Shown here piece after piece: positions 1-7,453 of a DNA stretch of 64,000 nucleotides. The position numbers and the translations under genes were made by a program. The first letter of the stretch is position 1; every line of letters begins with the position of its first letter. The stretch covers positions 62,001-126,000 of the forward strand of contig JAABNQ010000003.1 of assembly GCA_009928435.1 (NCBI GenBank), in the 5' to 3' direction. The stretch is from Bacillus sp. HF117_J1_D. Its GTDB lineage: Bacteria; Bacillota; Bacilli; Bacillales; Bacillaceae_C. Below the pieces are notes generated by a model, which was given only the letters and a program-made list of their open reading frames with translations, had not been told where the DNA came from and ran no database searches.

Positions 1-120
1 AAAGCGCGATACCCGACCCAGTCCGGCGATAAACGCAAAAAGAAAAGCAAAAACAGCGGACAGCAGGAGAACCTGGATCGTCACACCTGCTCCGCGCAAC
101 AATTCTGGTAAAAACATCAT
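1..120 (-). CDS. ehuC: Ectoine/hydroxyectoine ABC permease EhuC (partial)
   Basis: Only the first 40 codons lie in the window; the gene runs off the left edge. The peptide starts MMFLPELLRGAGVTIQ and goes straight into a hydrophobic segment, as at the N-terminus of polar amino-acid type (HisM/GlnP) membrane permeases. Its place directly downstream of an EhuB-type binding protein and next to ectABC supports an ectoine uptake permease. No strong ribosome site precedes the two adjacent ATG codons, and the 220 bp gap after ehuB is long for one operon. Assignment to EhuC rather than another amino-acid permease is inferred from context. Confidence 0.7.
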   Translation of the reverse strand, partial: MMFLPELLRGAGVTIQVLLLSAVFAFLFAFIAGLGRVSRF

Positions 121-182
121 GTAAGTATCAATCGTTATACAGTCCCTTCACGTCAAAGGTGCAAAGTCCCTTGCATTGATAC

Positions 183-226
183 AGGAAAAATGCATAACTC
201 GATGTCGCCAAAATATACATTTTTCC
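183..226 (-). other. Intercistronic hairpin between ehuB and ehuC
   Basis: Two 12-base arms (184-195 and 215-226) form an inverted repeat with one mismatch. On the minus strand the second arm is T-rich. It lies between the binding-protein gene and the permease gene, where such hairpins often stabilise the upstream message or reduce read-through so that binding protein is made in excess. The function is inferred. Confidence 0.35.
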
Positions 227-343
227 ATGTATCTGTCCTCGTTTTATCCTCGTACAGTCGTTCCGAAATGTTCAAAGTAGATGTATTTACACCCCTTAGC
301 CCAACCTACAAGGATTTCTATTTGATGGTGATTCGTTCATCAT

Positions 344-1234
344 TTATTGTGCACAGCGATCTTCTGTCGTCATCTCATCCGGAAGATTGTCTTCCCCAAA
401 CCCAAACTCTTCGAAAATTTCCAGGATCTTTCCGGAATCAATCAGCTTCTTCAATTCAGCGTTATACGCTTCTCTGAGTTCATTATCCTCTTTCCTAAAC
501 ACGGCAGCTCCATAGCTCATAACACTTTTTCCGTCAATCTCAGGCTGTGTAAACGGCTTAGCCTCTTCCACTTTGGACTGATCCGCTGATTCCACCGCTT
601 CTCTAAGTGTCGCCTCCGTCATGACCGTTGCATCTACACGGCCAGAGCTTACCGCTGCGATATTGGAGGAAATGCTGTCTGCCGTTTCAATCTGACTATC
701 TTTCACTCCAAGCTCTTTCAGGAACTCATGCTGATTCGCCCCTGCCATGATGGACACTTTCAAATCTGGATTTTTGGCGATGTCTTCATAACTGTGCAAT
801 TTCTTCGGATTCCCTTTCTGAACAGCCATGCCTTCCCCATAGCGGATCTCCACATCACCAAATGCCGCCTCTGCACAGCGTTCAGGTCGGATGTCCATGC
901 CAGCTGTAATAACATCAAAGCGTCCCGCCTGCAATGCCGGGATCAAAGAACCAAATTCCGTCACTTCCCCTTCGACAGTGTCGATCCCCATCTCCTTGAA
1001 AACGGCTTTGGTGATTTCCGGTGCAACACCTGTCACTTCGCCGTCAGATGTTTTATAGCCATACGGTTTTTCATTTGCTACACCAAGCTTCACCTTTCCT
1101 TCTTTTTTCAGCCGGTCAAGTGTGGAGCCATCCTCTTTCGATTCTCCACCACTTCCTCCACTCCCGCTGCTATTTCCACAGGCACTTAGTATAACTAACA
1201 AACCAACAATGGCTATGACCAACCACTTCTTCAA
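344..1234 (-). CDS. ehuB: Ectoine/hydroxyectoine-binding lipoprotein EhuB
   Basis: A 296-residue extracellular solute-binding protein of family 3. It begins with a lipoprotein signal ending LLVILSACG (lipobox Cys about residue 19) and a Gly/Ser-rich linker, followed by a periplasmic-binding fold with the motifs EKPYGYKTSDGEVTG and DVITAGMDIRPERC typical of EhuB. The start is TTG at 1234, with GAGGGGG eight bases upstream. It captures ectoine or hydroxyectoine outside the cell for the EhuC/EhuD permease. It lies head to head with the ectABC region, so uptake and synthesis of the compatible solute are clustered. Confidence 0.85.
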   Translation of the reverse strand: MKKWLVIAIVGLLVILSACGNSSGSGGSGGESKEDGSTLDRLKKEGKVKLGVANEKPYGYKTSDGEVTGVAPEITKAVFKEMGIDTVEGEVTEFGSLIPALQAGRFDVITAGMDIRPERCAEAAFGDVEIRYGEGMAVQKGNPKKLHSYEDIAKNPDLKVSIMAGANQHEFLKELGVKDSQIETADSISSNIAAVSSGRVDATVMTEATLREAVESADQSKVEEAKPFTQPEIDGKSVMSYGAAVFRKEDNELREAYNAELKKLIDSGKILEIFEEFGFGEDNLPDEMTTEDRCAQ

Positions 1235-1562
1235 AAGTAAAACCCCCTCATTTTCTCTTTCATTTCGAAATATTCCAATAAAGAAAAGCGCATTTTCTTC
1301 CCTATTTTATGTCCGTTATGATTGCCTTCCATTTAAAACTAGCATAACACTTGAAAGCGCTTTGTATATTAGTCTACGTGAACTAGTTGTGAGGTTCAAA
1401 CAGCATATAATTGGTTTAATTACGATTATGCAGGCTCTCGTTGCATGAGGCTGATTTAGCACATGAGATACTCAACATTCATAGAATATGCTCCCATTTC
1501 CTAGCAGATATCCCAGATTAAAAACAGCCGAAGCAGACATACTAATGAATGGAGGTGTCAAG
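1235..1562. promoter_or_regulatory. Divergent region upstream of ehuB, with a cre-like box at 1351-1365
   Basis: This 328 bp gap holds the promoters of ehuB (minus) and sspP (plus), neither of which can be fixed with confidence. At 1351-1365 the sequence TTGAAAGCGCTTTGT matches the CcpA cre consensus WTGNAANCGNWNNCW except at one position and is centred on the palindrome AAAGCGCTTT. It sits 117 bp upstream of the ehuB start. Carbon control of ectoine uptake would make sense, as ectoine can also be a nutrient, but one mismatch makes this tentative. Confidence 0.3.
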
Positions 1563-1685
1563 ATGAAAAAAGAATCAAAAGAAAAGAAACAGGAAACAAA
1601 CCAGCCCAAACCGTTAAGCGGCTCCCATCAAGTAAAAAACAGAAACCATTCGAGACAAAACAAAAATCCCGGACACGGAATGTAG
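1563..1685 (+). CDS. sspP: Small acid-soluble spore protein P (SspP-like)
   Basis: A 40-residue, lysine- and asparagine-rich peptide starting at the ATG directly after GGAGGTGTCAAG. The segment PKPLSGSHQVKNRNHSRQ closely follows the PEPL-GS-KVKNRNHTRQ core I recall for Bacillus subtilis SspP, and it ends GHGM where that protein ends in HDM. SspP is a minor spore core protein made late in sporulation, so this is good evidence for a spore former. A longer in-frame reading from 1488 has no ribosome site and would put the GGAGGT inside the gene, so I reject it. Confidence 0.8.
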   Translation: MKKESKEKKQETNQPKPLSGSHQVKNRNHSRQNKNPGHGM

Positions 1686-1956
1686 GAAAGCGGCGGCTCG
1701 ATTTTGATGAGGGAAACTACTCATCCGGGCAACATCTCGAGCATTATGTGAGAAAAGCGACAAGCGCAAGGCGATCCTTTTTAAGTCAACATACTATTCC
1801 TAGACTTTATGGGAGGTACTTGTTTCTGCATTTGAAATCAATTCTGATTGGGGACTATATCAGACCATATGGAAGGAATTTGCAGGAAACCGGTCATTAT
1901 TTCCAGCAGTCCGTGACTCATTACAAATAAATCGTTTACAACATGCCTGGCTAGCT

Positions 1957-1985
1957 TTGATTTTACATAATGCTCCCGATATGAT
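1957..1985 (+). promoter_or_regulatory. Predicted sigma-A promoter of ectABC
   Basis: TTGATT (1957-1962) and TATGAT (1980-1985) are separated by 17 bp, with a start site expected near 1992. The GGAGG at 2008-2012 lies just inside the predicted transcript. No other promoter is evident before ectB or ectC, so this probably drives all three genes. The salt-responsive element cannot be read from sequence. The 270 bp between sspP and this promoter show no convincing gene. Confidence 0.55.
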
Positions 1986-2070
1986 TATATACATCTTGCG
2001 AAAGTGAGGAGGTGAACAAACAATCGGTAAGGTAAAAGAAAAACCTTCTGTCAGGGATAGGAAAGCAACC

Positions 2071-2550
2071 ATGATTTATTTTCGGGAGCCTACTGCCGAT
2101 GATGGCAGTGAGATATTTGAGCTTGTCAAAAAGTCAAAGGTTCTCGATGTGAATTCATCTTACAGTTATTTAATGTGGGGCAAATATTTTAATAAAACAT
2201 CCATCGTAGCAGTGGTCGATCATAAAATTGTCGGCTTCATATCCGGGTTTCTCCAGCCAACCGCGCCAGACACATTGTTTATATGGCAGGTCGTTGTTGA
2301 CCAGTCCCAAAGAGGTAAAGGATTGGCTACAACATTATTGCTGAAACTAATTAAAAGGCTTGAAAATACAAACATCCGTTTCTTGGAAGCTACTGTCACT
2401 CCTACAAATAAGCCCTCCAATAACCTGTTTAAAGGACTGGCAAACAAACTAGAAACGGAGTATACGAAGTATGAATGCTTCAGCGAAGATCAATTTCCAG
2501 ATCCTTCCCATGAAGCAGAAATTGCGTATCGAATTGGGCCATTGAAATAA
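2071..2550 (+). CDS. ectA: L-2,4-diaminobutyrate N-acetyltransferase EctA
   Basis: A 159-residue GNAT acetyltransferase that transfers acetyl from acetyl-CoA to diaminobutyrate, the second step of ectoine synthesis. Family motifs are clear: [27 protein letters not shown], and the acetyl-CoA loop QRGKGLA. The ATG at 2071 has only a weak AGGA before it. A perfect GGAGGTGA at 2008-2015 is followed, in frame and without stops, by 21 codons leading into this ATG, but the codon at the right spacing (2023) is ATC. The true N-terminus may therefore be longer (see findings). First gene of ectABC. Confidence 0.93.
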   Translation: MIYFREPTADDGSEIFELVKKSKVLDVNSSYSYLMWGKYFNKTSIVAVVDHKIVGFISGFLQPTAPDTLFIWQVVVDQSQRGKGLATTLLLKLIKRLENTNIRFLEATVTPTNKPSNNLFKGLANKLETEYTKYECFSEDQFPDPSHEAEIAYRIGPLK

Positions 2551-2578
2551 AAAATTTTCTGGAGGTATGTGTAGATTT

Positions 2579-3859
2579 ATGTCGACTATTACTGACAAGC
2601 CCGCTATTGCCATGGATGTTTTTGAACTATTTGAATCGAAAGTCCGAAGCTACAGCCGTAGCTTTCCCACCGTCTTTAAAAAAGCCAAGAACTACAAATT
2701 ATGGGATATCAATGATAAGGAATATATCGACTTTTTTGCTGGTGCAGGTGCTCTCAACTATGGGCATAATAATGAAAAAATGAAAAAGCTCCTTATTCAT
2801 TATCTTGAAGAGGACGCCATCACACACAGCCTGGATATGGCTACGGTTGCTCGGGGAGAATTTCTTCAAAAATTTAATGAGATCATTTTAAAACCGAGAA
2901 ACCTAGATTATAAAATAATGTTTCCCGGCCCAACAGGGACCAATACCGTAGAGAGCGCATTAAAAATCGCTAGAAAAGTGACTGGCCGGAATACAGTCAT
3001 CAGTTTTACAAACGGATTCCATGGGATGACTATCGGTTCCCTGTCTGTGACAGGAAATGCTTCGAAAAGAAACGGAGCCGGCATCCCATTAAATCATACT
3101 GTTTTCATGCCATTCGACAATTATGTGGATAACACAAACTCCATCGACTATATCAAAGCCTTTTTGAAAAATAGCAGCAGCGGCGTCGATCTTCCGGCAG
3201 CCATGATTTTAGAGACTGTCCAAGGTGAAGGCGGAATCAATGCTGCAAGCTATGAATGGCTGAGAAGTATAGAAAAAATATGCAGAGAATTCGATATATT
3301 GTTGATCATTGATGATGTGCAGGCAGGCTGCGGCAGAACTGGGACTTTCTTTAGTTTTGAACCTGCGGAAATCACTCCAGACATCGTCTGCCTGTCGAAA
3401 TCCGTAAGCGGCTATGGGCTGCCCATGGCTTTGACCCTTATCAAAAGTGACTACGATATTTGGGAGCCTGGCGAGCATAACGGAACTTTTCGCGGAAACA
3501 ATCTGGCTTTCATCGCGGCCGCAGAAGCATTGACCTACTGGGAAACAAACAAATTCTCTCAAGAAATAGCCCAAAAAGCGGAAATGGTCACCTCATTCCT
3601 AGACTACATCATCCATGAGTACCCTAAACTGAATGCTGAAAAAAGAGGACGTGGCCTGATGCAAGGTGCAGCATGCGAGAGTGGGGAAATGTCGGAGCTT
3701 ATATGCCAAGAGGCGTTTAAAAGAGGATTGCTTATGGAAACTTCCGGGCCTGAAGGAGAAGTATTCAAGTTTCTACCTCCTCTAATCATTGACCAGGAAG
3801 GACTCGAAAAAGGCTTTCATATCGTAGAGGACAGCATTAAAGCTGCTCTAAATAATTAA
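2579..3859 (+). CDS. ectB: Diaminobutyrate--2-oxoglutarate transaminase EctB
   Basis: A 426-residue class III PLP aminotransferase that makes L-2,4-diaminobutyrate from aspartate semialdehyde and glutamate. Diagnostic features are [12 protein letters not shown] near the N-terminus, [14 protein letters not shown], the Asp pair [13 protein letters not shown] and the PLP lysine in [11 protein letters not shown]. The ATG at 2567 abuts GGAGGT (2561-2566) with no spacer, so I place the start at 2579, 12 bases downstream; the encoded protein is otherwise unaffected. It follows ectA by 28 bp and precedes ectC by 16 bp. Confidence 0.95.
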   Translation: MSTITDKPAIAMDVFELFESKVRSYSRSFPTVFKKAKNYKLWDINDKEYIDFFAGAGALNYGHNNEKMKKLLIHYLEEDAITHSLDMATVARGEFLQKFNEIILKPRNLDYKIMFPGPTGTNTVESALKIARKVTGRNTVISFTNGFHGMTIGSLSVTGNASKRNGAGIPLNHTVFMPFDNYVDNTNSIDYIKAFLKNSSSGVDLPAAMILETVQGEGGINAASYEWLRSIEKICREFDILLIIDDVQAGCGRTGTFFSFEPAEITPDIVCLSKSVSGYGLPMALTLIKSDYDIWEPGEHNGTFRGNNLAFIAAAEALTYWETNKFSQEIAQKAEMVTSFLDYIIHEYPKLNAEKRGRGLMQGAACESGEMSELICQEAFKRGLLMETSGPEGEVFKFLPPLIIDQEGLEKGFHIVEDSIKAALNN

Positions 3860-3875
3860 AACAGGGTGATAGAGA

Positions 3876-4262
3876 ATGATTGTTAGAACATTGGAAGAAA
3901 TAATTGGAACAGATCATGAAGTTAAGGCTGATAACTGGGTAAGTCGCCGCCTACTATTAAAAGATGACAACATGGGCTTCTCCTATCATGACACAATTAT
4001 ATACGCTGGAACGGAAACACATATTTGGTATAAAAACCACCTGGAAGCCGTCTATTGTGTCGGTGGCGAAGGTGAAATTGAAACCGTTTCAGACGGAAAA
4101 GTATATCCAATTAAAGATGGAACAATGTATGCTCTTGATAAAAATGATGAGCATTATTTAAGGGCGACTAAAGACATGAGAATGATCTGCGTGTTCAATC
4201 CACCGCTTACTGGAAGAGAAACTCATGATAAGGATGGGGTATACCCTTTGGTGGAAGATTAA
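3876..4262 (+). CDS. ectC: L-ectoine synthase EctC
   Basis: A 128-residue cupin-fold enzyme that cyclises N-gamma-acetyl-diaminobutyrate to ectoine. The motifs [17 protein letters not shown] and [13 protein letters not shown], then the C-terminal DGVYPL, match the family, and the length is normal (about 130). The ribosome site GGGTGAT lies at the usual distance. Last gene of ectABC, closed by a strong terminator at 4312-4354. No ectD-like hydroxylase follows, so this locus makes ectoine and not hydroxyectoine. Confidence 0.96.
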   Translation: MIVRTLEEIIGTDHEVKADNWVSRRLLLKDDNMGFSYHDTIIYAGTETHIWYKNHLEAVYCVGGEGEIETVSDGKVYPIKDGTMYALDKNDEHYLRATKDMRMICVFNPPLTGRETHDKDGVYPLVED

Positions 4263-4292
4263 TAGAAAAGTGGCAGCGCCTGTTTATCGATA
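4263..4292 (+). repeat. Truncated head of the dispersed hairpin repeat
   Basis: Directly after the ectC stop, about 30 bases (agaaaagtggcagcgcctgt then ttatcgata) match the first 30 bases of the repeat copies at 10990, 11138 and 46024. The rest of the unit is missing here. Confidence 0.5.
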
Positions 4293-4311
4293 TCAAATTT
4301 CCACATTTTTT

Positions 4312-4354
4312 ACAGCCCAAGCTGAATCTATCGGCTTGGGCTGTTTCTTTTTTT
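4312..4354 (+). terminator. Rho-independent terminator of ectABC
   Basis: An 11 bp perfect stem (ACAGCCCAAGC at 4312-4322 with GCTTGGGCTGT at 4334-4344) is followed by a run of T broken by one C. It lies 50 bp after the ectC stop. Confidence 0.9.
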
Positions 4355-4362
4355 GATATAAT
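4354..4362 (+). promoter_or_regulatory. Extended -10 promoter of the LytTR regulator gene
   Basis: TGATATAAT (TGn plus consensus TATAAT) starts inside the T-run of the ectABC terminator and lies 36 bp before the ATG at 4398. No good -35 box is seen, as expected for an extended -10 promoter. Confidence 0.5.
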
Positions 4363-4397
4363 GCGATGTATATAGTTTGAAGAAATGAGGATTCGTA

Positions 4398-5426
4398 ATG
4401 AAATTACAATTTATGGATGCTGAAAAAAGAGTGAATGATACAATCATCTTCCCTTCCTTTAACTTGTTAGTCACTCCCGGCCAAGTCACTGCCCTCTATT
4501 CCAGCGTAAATGTCAGAGAACAGATCATCAATCTACTGCTTGGCAAAACAGGGCTTTCTCATGGGGAGATCCACATTGGCCAAAACCTTTTGAAGCACCC
4601 CACTAAGAATATCGGCTTTTTATTTTTAGACGTAGCATTGTATGAACGTCTTTCAATTGAAGAAATGCTCCATTTTATAAAAAATTTATATGCATCGAAT
4701 CAAAGCACTGACCAAGCAATAAGAGCAGTTCATCTTGACCATAAAAGGAAATTAAGGATTGATAAATTATCCTATTCAGAGAGCAAAAGAGTTCAATTTG
4801 CCTGCCTCCTCTTGCAAAATCCCGCCATTTATATTTTGGAAGAGCCTCATCAAAATTTGGATTTGGAATCCAAACAAATATTTCTGTCTCTCCTTCAAAA
4901 GCTCCGGCATGTAGGCAAAGCAGTCCTAATTCTAACAGATAATATGGAAAGTGCAGTCACAACTGCGGACGAGGTGTATAAACTTGGTAGTAACGGATTA
5001 TCTCCTATTCACATCGAAAGCGACGACTCTAGCACCTCTGAGCATCAATTTGAAGGGGAACAACAAACTGATTTGAAACAACCCGTTCAGTTTAAAAAAA
5101 TCCCGACTAAGGTCAAAGATAAAATCGTTCTCTTCAATCCCCCTGAAATTGATTATATTGAAGGCAGAGAAGGACAATCCTTTCTACATATAAAAGGTGA
5201 GGCTTTCCCAAGCGACTTTACTCTGCAAGAATTGGAAAATCGATTATTACCTTTTGGTTTTTTTCGGTGCCATCGCTCCTATATCGTCAACCTGCAAAAA
5301 GTTCGTGAAGTGATTACTTGGACAAGGAACAGCTATAGCCTTGTTTTGGAGGACGCTAATAGATCAAGCATCCCCCTGTCAAAGTCGAAAATGGCTGTAT
5401 TGAAAGAAATGCTTGGGCTCAAATAA
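4398..5426 (+). CDS. LytTR regulator with degenerate ABC ATPase domain
   Basis: A 342-residue two-domain protein. Residues about 1-210 have the outline of an ABC ATPase: a signature-like LSYSESKRVQFACLLLQNP and a Walker B ILEEPHQNLD. The P-loop, however, is replaced by YSSVNVREQI, without the GxxGxGKS lysine, so ATP hydrolysis is unlikely. Residues about 240-342 are a LytTR DNA-binding domain (PEIDYIEGREGQSFLHI, FFRCHRSYIVNL). Such ABC/LytTR hybrids are known in Bacilli next to ABC-2 exporters. It precedes one here, on the same strand, and probably regulates it and itself; the inducer is unknown. Confidence 0.8.
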   Translation: MKLQFMDAEKRVNDTIIFPSFNLLVTPGQVTALYSSVNVREQIINLLLGKTGLSHGEIHIGQNLLKHPTKNIGFLFLDVALYERLSIEEMLHFIKNLYASNQSTDQAIRAVHLDHKRKLRIDKLSYSESKRVQFACLLLQNPAIYILEEPHQNLDLESKQIFLSLLQKLRHVGKAVLILTDNMESAVTTADEVYKLGSNGLSPIHIESDDSSTSEHQFEGEQQTDLKQPVQFKKIPTKVKDKIVLFNPPEIDYIEGREGQSFLHIKGEAFPSDFTLQELENRLLPFGFFRCHRSYIVNLQKVREVITWTRNSYSLVLEDANRSSIPLSKSKMAVLKEMLGLK

Positions 5427-5540
5427 TGTAGAAAAAACAATTATTTCTTGGGAAATACTTCGACAATAATTTTCATAACCAATCTTTTGAGACGTCAAAT
5501 TACACCATTCGCAGTTATTTTTCATTTTAGATGTGCGACC

Positions 5541-5556
5541 GTTGAATTTATTCAAC
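5541..5556. promoter_or_regulatory. Perfect inverted repeat, candidate operator of the ABC exporter
   Basis: GTTGAATTTATTCAAC has 7 bp arms around TT, in the 254 bp gap between the LytTR gene and the exporter genes. It is preceded by ACC, giving ACCGTTGAA, close to one LytTR half-site ([TA][AC][CA]GTTN[AG][TG]). A GCAGTTAT 27 bp upstream is a poorer second half-site; the spacing is not the usual 21. LytTR binding is a guess. Confidence 0.35.
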
Positions 5557-5680
5557 ATCGAATCTACTCCGTTCACCTTGTGAAAAGCTCTTTTCGTTGA
5601 TTTTTTGATGCCTCATTGTTTATTTCCCTGTAATCTGAAGATAACGAACGGATTAAACAACAACATTCGAGGTGGAGAAA

Positions 5681-6529
5681 ATGGAAAATATTATCGAGGT
5701 GAAGGGCTTGGTTAAAACCTTCTCTAATCAACCTGCGCTTGAGGGTGTCGACTTCCAAGTCAAGAAAGGAGAAATCTTCGGCTTTTTAGGACCAAGCGGT
5801 TCAGGCAAAACAACAACAATTAAAATTTTAACAGGGCAAATGAATCCAACGGATGGAACGGCAGCCGTTTTCGGAGAACCTGTTTCTAAGTTAAAAAATT
5901 CTGATTATCGGAAACGATTTGGCGTATTAACCGATAACAGCGGTTTATATGAAAGGCTGTCAATTCTTGACAATTTAAAACTTTATTGTGATTTATATGA
6001 TGTTCCCCGCTCAAGAATTGAAGAAGCTCTTTCAACTGTCAATTTGAAGAAGGATAAAAATAAAAGGGTTTCTGCATTATCAAAGGGAATGACACAGCGG
6101 GTCATATTAGCGCGTGCACTGCTTCATGAACCAGAGCTTCTTTTTCTGGATGAGCCAACATCAGCTTTGGATCCGACAAACACGTTTCATATATATGAAG
6201 GCTTACGAGCACTGAATGATAGAGGAACGACTATATTTTTAACGACACATGATATGTACGAAGCGGATACCCTTTGTGATCGCATTGCATTTTTAAATAA
6301 AGGAAAAATTCAATTGTTGGATACCCCTAATAGACTGAAGAAACAATATTCTGACGCAACAATCACAGTGGAAATGTCAAACGAACAGAAAATCATTATT
6401 CCGGCAGGTTCGGAAGGCGCGCAGCAACTATATGAGTTGATGAAATCAGATCAAGTGGCAAGCATTCATTCAAATGAGCCGACATTAGGCGATATCTTCA
6501 TTCAAGTGACAGGGAGGAAACTGGCATGA
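5681..6529 (+). CDS. ABC-2 type exporter ATPase
   Basis: A 282-residue ABC ATPase of the drug/bacteriocin export (CcmA-like) group: Walker A GPSGSGKTTT, Q-loop variant in GVLTDNSGLYERL, signature LSKGMTQRV, Walker B ELLFLDEPTSALDP, then switch His in LTTHDMYEAD. The ATG at 5681 follows GAGGTGGAG; a GTG nine bases earlier overlaps that site and is rejected. Its stop overlaps the permease start by four bases (ATGA), so the two are translationally coupled. The cargo is unknown; the LytTR regulator upstream suggests a peptide or drug response. Confidence 0.85.
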   Translation: MENIIEVKGLVKTFSNQPALEGVDFQVKKGEIFGFLGPSGSGKTTTIKILTGQMNPTDGTAAVFGEPVSKLKNSDYRKRFGVLTDNSGLYERLSILDNLKLYCDLYDVPRSRIEEALSTVNLKKDKNKRVSALSKGMTQRVILARALLHEPELLFLDEPTSALDPTNTFHIYEGLRALNDRGTTIFLTTHDMYEADTLCDRIAFLNKGKIQLLDTPNRLKKQYSDATITVEMSNEQKIIIPAGSEGAQQLYELMKSDQVASIHSNEPTLGDIFIQVTGRKLA

Positions 6530-7233
6530 CATTTTCATGGAAACGAGTAAATGCAATTTTATTAAAAGATTATAAGGATTTTTCAAGGAATATGGCTGTT
6601 TCAGTCGTCATTTTTTTGCCGCCGATCATGGCCGCTATTTATGGGCGTATGGGTGTAAACTCCATTGAATCCCATTATATGGTGTTTAACATGGCGTTTG
6701 CGATGGTTGCAACCTTTGTTCAAAGCTGCCTAATTGCAGAAGAAAAAGAGAAGAACACTTTAAGGGGCTTGATGTTGTCACCTGCAAGTACAGCTGAAAT
6801 TTTAAGCGGGAAGAGTTTATTGTCGTTCCTGTTGACAATTTTCGTTATTCTCCTAAGTGCCCTTTTCTCGGAATACAGCCCACAAAACATTGGAATTGTG
6901 ACTGTCGCTATTGTACTTTCATCATTGTTCTATATCGGCTTAGGGACATTATTAGGCTTATATGCAAAGTCTGTCATGGAAGCGTCTGTTCTCGTTTTGC
7001 CCATCATGATCATTTTTTCGTTCGGAACATTTATCACAGCATTGGCAGAAAAATACCCGGTGCTGAAAGTGGCTGAATATCTGCCGAACGTCCAACTTCT
7101 TGAAGTTGCGATTAAGGTGGAAGCGAACGCAGGTTTTGCTGATATCCTTTTAAACTTGGGAATTATCACTATTTGGATTATCATCATTTCCGCGTTAACG
7201 GTGATGGTCTATCGAAAACGGATGATGGATTGA
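6526..7233 (+). CDS. ABC-2 type exporter permease
   Basis: A 235-residue membrane protein with about six hydrophobic spans (near residues 22-42, 50-70, 95-112, 120-145, 150-170 and 205-228). The cytoplasmic motif EEKEKNTLRGLMLSPAS is typical of ABC-2 permeases and contacts the ATPase. It pairs with the ATPase gene it overlaps. Family known; substrate not deducible. Confidence 0.82.
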   Translation: MTFSWKRVNAILLKDYKDFSRNMAVSVVIFLPPIMAAIYGRMGVNSIESHYMVFNMAFAMVATFVQSCLIAEEKEKNTLRGLMLSPASTAEILSGKSLLSFLLTIFVILLSALFSEYSPQNIGIVTVAIVLSSLFYIGLGTLLGLYAKSVMEASVLVLPIMIIFSFGTFITALAEKYPVLKVAEYLPNVQLLEVAIKVEANAGFADILLNLGIITIWIIIISALTVMVYRKRMMD

Positions 7234-7267
7234 CTTATGGGGTTTTTTTGGAAGGGAGGCATCGAGA

Positions 7268-7348
7268 TTGAAACAAGCTATGAGGGTCCTGATCGGTTTT
7301 GGAGTTGGAGTAGTCACGGTTTTCGTCTATAAAATGTTTTTTAACTAA
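7268..7348 (+). CDS. 26-residue single-span membrane peptide
   Basis: A TTG start lies eight bases after GGGAGG (7254-7259). The product starts MKQAMR, continues with a hydrophobic stretch VLIGFGVGVVTVFVY and ends KMFFN, giving positive-inside topology with one span. It lies 34 bp after the permease stop and 24 bp before the exporter terminator, so it is almost certainly on the exporter transcript. I do not recognise it. It could be an accessory peptide of the exporter. Confidence 0.5.
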   Translation: MKQAMRVLIGFGVGVVTVFVYKMFFN

Positions 7349-7371
7349 TATCATTATTATCAAACACAACG

Positions 7372-7398
7372 CCCCAAGCCGTTTGGCTTGGGGTTTTT
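7372..7398 (+). terminator. Terminator of the ABC-2 exporter operon
   Basis: Nine base-pair stem CCCCAAGCC / GGCTTGGGG with loop GTTT, followed by TTTTT. Confidence 0.9.
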
Positions 7399-7453
7399 AA
7401 GCAGTCTGTCTATCAGCAATCTATTTTTATAGCATATCGTCATGGACTATGAA

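Noticed and set aside
728..1189. 153-codon plus-strand frame opposite ehuB
   Set aside because: Mirror frame of the binding-protein gene.
1748..1930. 60-codon frame starting with GTG upstream of ectA
   Set aside because: No ribosome site, no recognisable product, and odd composition; probably chance.
4264..4292. Part of the ectABC terminator
   Set aside because: It does not pair with the terminator stem and instead matches the head of the dispersed repeat.
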